Part shown: piece by piece, positions 59,067 through 64,000 of the stretch
Numbering within the stretch: the stretch's first letter is position 1
How the letters are laid out: each line of letters begins with the position of its first letter
NCBI RefSeq assembly: GCF_026011735.1
Contig: NZ_BRVN01000013.1
Location: forward strand, 1-64,000
Length of the DNA stretch: 64,000 nt
Source: Dietzia sp. NCCP-2495
Lineage (GTDB): Bacteria; Actinomycetota; Actinomycetes; Mycobacteriales; Mycobacteriaceae
Direction of reading: 5' to 3'
Position numbers and translations under genes: made by a program
Notes under the pieces: model-generated
Seen by the model: the letters and a program-made list of their open reading frames with translations, nothing else
Told to the model about the DNA's origin: nothing
Databases searched by the model: none

Positions 59067-60005
59067 TCAGTTCGTACTAGAGGGCAGCACGTCGCCGAGG
59101 TCCAAGAGACCGGCGTGTGCAGCGGCGTACAGCGCGGCACCGATGATCCCGGCGTCGTTGAGTCGCACTGCCGCGCGCACGGGCGTGCGGTTGTCCAGGA
59201 GCGGGAACCACTCGTCGGCCGCCTCGCTGACCCCGCCGCCGAGGACGAACACGCGCGGCCACAGCAGGTCCTCGATGGTGCGCAGCACGTTGGAGACGTG
59301 GGGTGTCCACTCGGCGAAGCTCAGCCCGTCACGGGCCCTGACCGAGGCCGACGCGAGGCGTTCGGCCTCGTCGACGACGGACCCCGAGATGTCCCGGACC
59401 AGGACGTGCCCGAACTCGGTGTTGGGGATCAACCGGCCGTCCATGATGAGCGCCGAGCCGATCCCGGTGCCCAGGGTGAGAAGTATCACGAGGCCCTCGA
59501 CACCCTCTGCGGCACCGTAGTGGACCTCGGTGAGGCCCGCCGCGTCCGCGTCGTTGAGGACCACGACGTCCCGTCCCGGCAGGTGTCGAGCGAAGAGGTC
59601 GACCACATCACACCCGATCCACGCGTCGTCGATGTTGGGTGCGATCCGGGCCACGCCCTGGTGGATGACGCTGGGGAGTGCCACGCCCACCGGGCCGTCC
59701 CAGCCGAACGCCTCGACCTGGTCCCGGAGTACCCCGGCGACCGCGTCCGGGGTCGAGGGTTGCGGCGTGGGCGTGTACGTCCGCTCGCCGAGCATCTCCC
59801 CGGTGACCAGGTCCACACGGCCGACCTTGATGCCGGTCCCACCCACGTCCACTCCTAGTCCGATGGTGGCGGGTCCGGAGTTCGGCTCTGCAGAGGTGAA
59901 GGTCGGCTCTGCCGAGGTGGTGGTGGACTCTGCCCGGGTGGTGGTCGACCGAGCGGAGTCGGTGTCCGACCGGGAGGAGGCGGCGGATGTGGGGGTGGTG
60001 GCCAA
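59067..60005 (-). CDS. ppgK: Polyphosphate glucokinase PpgK
   Basis: PpgK phosphorylates glucose using polyphosphate or ATP. The ROK-type fold shows GLGVDVGGTGIKVGRVDL, the catalytic Asp in VVVLNDADAAGL and the ATP/polyP motif LLTLGTGIGSALIMDG. The 312-residue protein has a ~45-residue Ser/Thr/Ala/Glu-rich tail at its N-terminus. TTG 60005 has a TGGAG ribosome site upstream, an unusual start. It matches Rv2702, adjacent to sigA and suhB. Confidence 0.9.
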   Translation of the reverse strand: MATTPTSAASSRSDTDSARSTTTRAESTTTSAEPTFTSAEPNSGPATIGLGVDVGGTGIKVGRVDLVTGEMLGERTYTPTPQPSTPDAVAGVLRDQVEAFGWDGPVGVALPSVIHQGVARIAPNIDDAWIGCDVVDLFARHLPGRDVVVLNDADAAGLTEVHYGAAEGVEGLVILLTLGTGIGSALIMDGRLIPNTEFGHVLVRDISGSVVDEAERLASASVRARDGLSFAEWTPHVSNVLRTIEDLLWPRVFVLGGGVSEAADEWFPLLDNRTPVRAAVRLNDAGIIGAALYAAAHAGLLDLGDVLPSSTN

Positions 60006-60237
60006 GATGTGCTCCAGGGGAACCGGCCTTCACGGCCGACGACGGTGACGGAGGTGGTTGGCACCCGGGGGTACGGGGCACGATGGACGGTGGTCGCCCG
60101 ACCGCAAGGGTATCCGCGCGCAGGGGAGACGAGCCCCGGAACCTGTGACGACGACGATGTGCGCGGGCACGTCGACGCGGTGCCGGATGCACGGTGACGT
60201 GTCGGGCGGACGAAGGTGACGGGATGCGAGAGACGGG

Positions 60238-61113
60238 ATGAGCGACATGGAGACGGATGCTGGGAACGCGGGAGACGGGCCGGGACCGGAGACCGTGGAC
60301 GGGCTCCGAGCAGTGGCCGACACGCTGGCGTGCTCCGGAGGGGACGTGGCCAGGCGGATGCTCGCCGAGCTCGCCGCCCCCGGACTGGGAGCACGGTCCA
60401 AGAGCTCAGCCACCGACCCCGTCACCGTCGTCGACACCTCGGTGGAGGACCATCTCCGCCGTGAACTCGCCGCGCACCGGCCGGACGACCGGATGCTGGG
60501 GGAGGAGTCCGGGGAAACGGGCGGCGCGACGGAGGCGGCCCCCAGTGCGGACGGCCGGGTGCGCTGGATCGTCGACCCCGTCGACGGGACCGTGAACCTC
60601 TTGTACGGCATCCCGTTCACCGCCGTCTCCATCGCCGCGGAACTCGACGGCGTCGTCGTCGCCGGGGCGGTCCACAACATCGTCACCCGCGAGACCTGGA
60701 CGGCCGCGCGCGGCCGGGGAGCCACGCTCCGGGATGCGGACGGCACCGTCACCACCCTTGACGTCTCCGGCTGCGACGAGCTGGCGCTCGCGCTCGTGGG
60801 GACCGGATTCGCCTACGACTCGGCGGTACGCGCGGAACAGGGGCGAGTAGCGGCAGACCTGTTGCCCCGCGTCCGCGACATCCGACGGTGCGGTTCGGCG
60901 GCACTGGACCTGTGCATGCTCGCCACCGGACGACTCGACGCCTACTACGAGCGGTGTCTCAAGCCCTGGGACCACGCGGCAGGGGCGTTGATCGCCGAGG
61001 AAGCGGGCGCCGTCGTGGCGCCCTCCTACGACGACGCGGTTCCCACGGTCGCGGCCGCCCCCGGAGTGGCGCGCGAATTCCGAGAGGCGCTGGAGAGTTG
61101 CGGGGCGCTCTAG
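60238..61113 (+). CDS. suhB: Inositol-1-monophosphatase family protein SuhB
   Basis: A 291-residue phosphatase of the IMPase family. Metal-binding motifs are EESG (about residue 83), WIVDPVDGTVNL and LKPWDHAAGALIAEEAG. Needed for inositol supply (mycothiol, phosphatidylinositol) in related bacteria. ATG 60238 lies in a 232-nt gap divergent from ppgK. The 3' end overlaps the converging cei gene by 4 nt (CTAG shared). Confidence 0.92.
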   Translation: MSDMETDAGNAGDGPGPETVDGLRAVADTLACSGGDVARRMLAELAAPGLGARSKSSATDPVTVVDTSVEDHLRRELAAHRPDDRMLGEESGETGGATEAAPSADGRVRWIVDPVDGTVNLLYGIPFTAVSIAAELDGVVVAGAVHNIVTRETWTAARGRGATLRDADGTVTTLDVSGCDELALALVGTGFAYDSAVRAEQGRVAADLLPRVRDIRRCGSAALDLCMLATGRLDAYYERCLKPWDHAAGALIAEEAGAVVAPSYDDAVPTVAAAPGVAREFREALESCGAL

Positions 61114-61748
61114 CAGCTGACCGACCGCGCGCTCTCCACCACGCTGGAGATGGGCTGGCGGCCGACCTTGAGCTCGTCGAGCGCGCTGACCGAGGACACG
61201 GTGTCAGACAGTCGCGAGAACGTCGTGCCCAGGACCAGGTCCACAGTGTCGTCCCCGCGCCCGTCCGCGACGAGCTCCATGCACGGCGCCGCAAGCGAGA
61301 GGGACCGGGCACTCGCCTGACCGGACTCGCCGTAGCGGATCTGGCCGTGACACTCGAGTGACTGGCCGTAGATCGGGTCGTTGCCCGTGGCGTCCGCGCC
61401 GGCTGCCTGGAACCCCCGCTCGGCCAGCTGGGCGGCCACGGCACCCGCCTGGCCGCTCTGACCGTTGCCGTTGAGGACCCGGATCCGCGTGGCCTCCAGG
61501 ACTGCGGGTTCCACCGAGTCGAGCGCGTCGACCTCCTGCGCCTCGAGGCCAGCCTCCGTCGCGGTGGCCGGGACCGGGCACGCCACCGCCTGCGTCGCCA
61601 CGTCGTCGCCCTCCAGCGCCAGGGCCCAGACGATGCCGCCGAGAAGGACCACCGCCACCACGAAGATCACGTACGGAGAGCGGAGACGGGCCATCCCCCG
61701 AGAGGGGGTCGGGCTCGGAATGGTTTGGGTGCTGAGGTGGGCGACCAT
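61110..61748 (-). CDS. cei: Cell envelope integrity protein Cei (LytR_C domain)
   Basis: A 212-residue protein with one N-terminal membrane helix (about 27-46, YVIFVVAVVLLGGIVWALAL) and an extracytoplasmic LytR C-terminal domain (RIRVLNGNGQSGQAGAVAAQLAERGF). Four cysteines (in VACPVP, LECHGQ, APCMEL and the last residue) could form disulphides. It matches Rv2700 Cei, needed for envelope integrity in M. tuberculosis. ATG 61748 is chosen, with AGGAAGG upstream. Confidence 0.88.
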   Translation of the reverse strand: MVAHLSTQTIPSPTPSRGMARLRSPYVIFVVAVVLLGGIVWALALEGDDVATQAVACPVPATATEAGLEAQEVDALDSVEPAVLEATRIRVLNGNGQSGQAGAVAAQLAERGFQAAGADATGNDPIYGQSLECHGQIRYGESGQASARSLSLAAPCMELVADGRGDDTVDLVLGTTFSRLSDTVSSVSALDELKVGRQPISSVVESARSVSC

Positions 61749-61881
61749 CAGGGGCCTTCCTGCAGGTGAGCGGTGTAAGGGCACGGAAGGGCCCTCGGCC
61801 AACACTGTAAACGGCGGGGGCGCCGGGCCGGTGTTGGGACACGGGCAGTCGACGACGGATGAAAATCGGTGGGGATTCCGT

Positions 61882-61887
61882 TACTAT
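61882..61887 (+). promoter_or_regulatory. Candidate -10 of the DUF4193 gene
   Basis: TACTAT (61882-61887) in CCGTTACTATGCG is a good -10, 65 nt before the ATG. No clear -35 is seen. Confidence 0.45.
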
Positions 61888-61951
61888 GCGTGCGCCGGTC
61901 GACCACGACCGATGAGCGCACACCTGACTCGGACCCGCAGAAAAGAGACTC

Positions 61952-62254
61952 ATGGCAACCGACTACGACGCACCCCGCCGGACCGAGGCGGACGAGCTCT
62001 CCGGCGATTCGCTGGAAGAGCTCAAGGCCCGACGTGCCGAGGGTGCGACCGGTGAGGTCGACGTGGACGAGACCGACACCGCCGAATCCTATGAGCTCCC
62101 GGGCGCCGACCTGTCCGGAGAGGAACTGACGGTCAGCGTCGTGCCGGAGCAGGACAACGAGTTCACCTGCGGTGAGTGCTTCCTCGTCCATCACCGCAGC
62201 CGTTACGCCGAGGAGCGGGACGGCCTGCCGATCTGCGTGGACTGCGCGGGCTGA
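61952..62254 (+). CDS. DUF4193 zinc-ribbon protein
   Basis: A 100-residue acidic protein (MATDYDAPRRTEADEL) ending in a zinc ribbon with TCGECFLVHHRSRY and ICVDCAG. It is conserved in actinobacteria (Rv2699c-like) and is often highly expressed; its role is unknown, with an RNA-polymerase-binding function suggested only by analogy to other small acidic zinc proteins. ATG 61952 follows an AGAAAAGAG leader. Confidence 0.88.
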   Translation: MATDYDAPRRTEADELSGDSLEELKARRAEGATGEVDVDETDTAESYELPGADLSGEELTVSVVPEQDNEFTCGECFLVHHRSRYAEERDGLPICVDCAG

Positions 62255-62265
62255 CCGGACGCAGA

Positions 62266-62293
62266 CGCCCGGTCCCCTGACAGGGGCCGGGCG
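62266..62293. terminator. Bidirectional terminator between DUF4193 and DUF3093
   Basis: CGCCCGG-T-CCCC (62266-62277) pairs with GGGG-CCGGGCG (62283-62293) around a 5-nt TGACA loop, with one bulged T; the flanking genes converge. Confidence 0.85.
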
Positions 62294-62324
62294 CCGAAAT
62301 ACCGCGCATCCCGCGCGGCGTGGG

Positions 62325-62831
62325 TCAGACGTAGCGGTTGTCCGGGAGCGCGGCCGCGAGTCCCTCGGGATCGCGCGTGCTGATCAACCAGTACGGAGTG
62401 GGATCCATCGGGTCGTCCAACACGACGATCACCATCGTGCGGATGTACCCGCGGTGCACGACGAACGCCTCCGGATCGAGCTGGCGACCCATCGCCGCCT
62501 GCTTGGCGGTCGCCGGGACCACCGCGGTACGCGAGATCGCGTCGAAGGGGAGCCGGGCGTTACCCGCGTACAGGGTGCCGCCCCCCTGGCCGTCGGACTC
62601 CACCTCGATCTTCTCGCGGCTGACGGTGACGAACAGCCAGGCGAAGAGGACCGGGATCACGACGACCAGCACCCACATCCACCACCGGGCGCCGATCATG
62701 ACGCACAGCGCGACCACCACTGCGGTGACCGCGATCAGCGCGATCCACCACCACAGGGGAACGCGCAGTGTCTCCGAGTGAACCGGACGAGGAGAGCGGT
62801 CGCGGTGCGGGCGTAGATCTTCTTCGGTCAC
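62325..62831 (-). CDS. DUF3093 membrane protein
   Basis: A ~168-residue protein with two adjacent membrane helices (WWWIALIAVTAVVVALCVMI and WWMWVLVVVIPVLFAWLFVTV) followed by a cytoplasmic domain with HRGYIRTMVIVVLDDPMDPTPYWLISTRDPEGLA. Matches DUF3093 (Rv2698-like), which sits between DUF4193 and dut in mycobacteria as here. GTG 62831 is proposed; GTG 62861 in frame is possible. A TAGTCT -10 at 62844-62839 would give a nearly leaderless transcript for 62831. Confidence 0.8.
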   Translation of the reverse strand: MTEEDLRPHRDRSPRPVHSETLRVPLWWWIALIAVTAVVVALCVMIGARWWMWVLVVVIPVLFAWLFVTVSREKIEVESDGQGGGTLYAGNARLPFDAISRTAVVPATAKQAAMGRQLDPEAFVVHRGYIRTMVIVVLDDPMDPTPYWLISTRDPEGLAAALPDNRYV

Positions 62832-62838
62832 ACCGGTA

Positions 62839-62844
62839 AGACTA
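62839..62844 (-). promoter_or_regulatory. Candidate -10 box giving a leaderless DUF3093 transcript
   Basis: TAGTCT reads on the minus strand 7 nt upstream of GTG 62831, the spacing expected for leaderless genes in actinobacteria. No ribosome site precedes either GTG candidate. Confidence 0.45.
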
Positions 62845-62884
62845 TCGACTATCCGGGACACTGCCGGTAGGAGGGCATCGATAC

Positions 62885-63364
62885 ATGAACCACAGCACGC
62901 ACACCCCCGCGACAGGACCCGCGCTGCGCCTACAGCGACTCGACCCGGACCTGCCGTTGCCCGTACGCGCGCATCCGACCGATGCCGGACTCGACCTCCA
63001 CGCCGCCGGTGACTGTGAGCTGGAGCCGGGCCGGCGCGCCCTGGTGGGAACAGGTGTGGCTATCGGGTTGCCCCCGGGATATGTGGGGCTGGTCCATCCG
63101 CGTTCAGGACTGGCCGCCCGAGCCGGCCTGTCGATCGTCAACGCACCGGGCACGATCGACGCCGCCTATCGCGGCGAGATCAAGGTCAACCTCATCAACC
63201 TCGACCCGGACGAGACAGTGCGCATCACGCGCGGAGACCGGATCGCGCAGTTGCTGATCCAGAAGGTCGAACTCTGGGATGTCGTCGAGGTCGACACACT
63301 GGACGAGACCGAGCGCGGTGCCGGCGGGCACGGCTCGACGGGCGGTCACGCTCGGCTGACCTGA
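62885..63364 (+). CDS. dut: dUTP diphosphatase
   Basis: Dut hydrolyses dUTP to dUMP. All five motifs are visible: [50 protein letters not shown] and the C-terminal [10 protein letters not shown], which closes the active site. The 159-residue length is typical of the trimeric enzyme. ATG 62885 has a GGAGGG ribosome site. Confidence 0.96.
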   Translation: MNHSTHTPATGPALRLQRLDPDLPLPVRAHPTDAGLDLHAAGDCELEPGRRALVGTGVAIGLPPGYVGLVHPRSGLAARAGLSIVNAPGTIDAAYRGEIKVNLINLDPDETVRITRGDRIAQLLIQKVELWDVVEVDTLDETERGAGGHGSTGGHARLT

Positions 63365-63399
63365 CCGGAGGTGGCGGCGTTGGGTAGCGTCGTCCGGGA

Positions 63400-63417
63400 C
63401 GGTCCCACACGGGACCG
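63400..63417 (+). repeat. Small hairpin after dut
   Basis: CGGTCCC (63400-63406) and GGGACCG (63411-63417) form a 7-bp stem with loop ACAC, in the 79-nt gap between dut and the DUF3710 gene. Confidence 0.6.
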
Positions 63418-63443
63418 ACGCGCACGGGGAGAGGATGTCCACG

Positions 63444-64000
63444 ATGTTCGGACGGAAGAAGCGATCGAGCGAGGCTCGTGATGCGGCGGTCGCCGCGGAG
63501 GCCACGCCTGAGGTCCCGCAGGCGGACGGGCCCCATGACCGCTCGGAGATCAGTGACGTCCCCGGCTACTACACCGACCTCGGGTTCGGGCACATCGACC
63601 TCGGCGCCATGGTGATCGGCGTCCCCAAGGGACGCGATCTCAACGTGGCGATGGACCCCAATGGGCAGCCGGAGTTCCACGTCGTGAGCACGGTGTCGCG
63701 CGTGATCCCCCGGGTGTTCGCCGCCCCGAAGTCCGCGGGACAGTGGCGCACGATGGTCGCGGACATGCGTGAGCAGCTCGAAAAGCAGGGCGGCGACGTG
63801 TCCGTGGTCGACGGACCCTGGGGGCGCGAACTCGTCGCCGAGATGCCGGGCGCGGTCTTCCGTGCCATCGGCGTCGACGGACACCGGTGGACGGCCGAGG
63901 TGCGGATCATGGCGGTCCCGGACAACGCCGAGCAGGCTGCCGAGGAGGGCCGGGACGTGTTCAGGCACCTGCTGGTCAACCGGGGTACCGCGCCGATGCC
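63444..64000 (+). CDS. DUF3710 family protein, cut by the window edge
   Basis: An open frame reads to the last base of the window: MFGRKKRSSE, PGYYTDLGFGHIDLGAMVI, RELVAEMPGAVFRAIGVDGHRW and VFRHLLVNRGTAPMP. This is the DUF3710 pattern (Rv2696c-like, the neighbour of dut in mycobacteria). The charged basic start leads into an acidic linker. ATG 63444 with GGAGAGG 9 nt upstream is preferred; ATG 63435 is also in frame. The C-terminus is missing only because the window ends. Confidence 0.85.
   Translation, partial: MFGRKKRSSEARDAAVAAEATPEVPQADGPHDRSEISDVPGYYTDLGFGHIDLGAMVIGVPKGRDLNVAMDPNGQPEFHVVSTVSRVIPRVFAAPKSAGQWRTMVADMREQLEKQGGDVSVVDGPWGRELVAEMPGAVFRAIGVDGHRWTAEVRIMAVPDNAEQAAEEGRDVFRHLLVNRGTAPM

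Noticed and set aside
60006-60237. Gap between ppgK and suhB examined for an RNA gene
   Set aside because: Only short GC palindromes that recur by chance at this base composition; nothing that folds into a known RNA.

Overview
The window is a stretch of high-GC actinobacterial chromosome. Gene content and order closely follow the mycolic-acid-containing Mycobacteriales: long runs match, in order, the Mycobacterium tuberculosis blocks around Rv1691-Rv1713, Rv2597-Rv2601, Rv1821-Rv1832 and Rv2696c-Rv2714. Only the order Mycobacteriales is well supported; a Dietzia/Gordonia/Rhodococcus-like genus is a guess. I see no insertion sequence, prophage, CRISPR array or integron, so this is core chromosome with a few lineage-specific inserts.

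Layout. (1) 1-17.2 kb: one long plus-strand run of tightly packed, often 4-nt-overlapping genes: TPR protein, HAD phosphatase, small protein, tlyA, NAD kinase, recN, steA, mctB, pyrG, NUDIX, xerD, orphan ParA, scpA, scpB, rluB, cmk, der. A tRNA-Pro(GGG) with its own terminator follows. (2) 17.5-21.2 kb: a five-gene membrane-linked cluster (DUF4178, DUF2617, DUF4247, DUF350, membrane-fused spermidine-synthase-like enzyme). (3) 21.5-32.2 kb: an unrecognised gene, then secA2, a CDP-alcohol phosphatidyltransferase, gcvH, garA, two MerR-type regulators flanking a DUF151 protein, a tandem glycine riboswitch and gcvP. (4) 32.3-45.2 kb: the least conserved part: an unrecognised gene, an epoxide-hydrolase-like enzyme, an acyl-CoA synthetase, a zinc-ribbon/YchJ divergent pair split by a hexanucleotide repeat, a lipoprotein, a YbjN/chaperone-like protein, NUDIX, TetR plus DUF3817, a Ski2-like helicase with a PAC2 protein, and DUF4192. 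(5) 45.3-52.4 kb: galE-ideR, acuC plus a GNAT/acyl-CoA-synthetase fusion, and sigB. (6) 52.6-64 kb: dtd, a methyltransferase, DUF3099, DUF3039, an XPB-like helicase, sigA, ppgK, suhB, cei, DUF4193, DUF3093, dut and a DUF3710 gene cut by the window edge.

How the genes relate. The first operon couples translation fidelity (TlyA, RluB, Der), nucleotide and cofactor supply (NadK, PyrG, Cmk), DNA repair and chromosome segregation (RecN, XerD, ParA-like, ScpAB) and envelope/division factors (SteA, MctB). The third block links glycine cleavage (GcvH, GcvP, glycine riboswitch) with the FHA metabolic switch GarA and accessory secretion. The last two blocks carry the principal and stress sigma factors, the iron regulator and polyphosphate glucokinase. 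The sigB promoter looks like a SigE/SigH (ECF) target.

The most unusual signals are: a 12-copy GCCGGA microsatellite between two divergent start codons that overlap each other; a GNAT/ACS fusion lacking the phospho-histidine motif; an internally duplicated KKTAA repeat in sigA; an RG-rich extension on the TPR protein; and two conserved-looking genes that I cannot assign.
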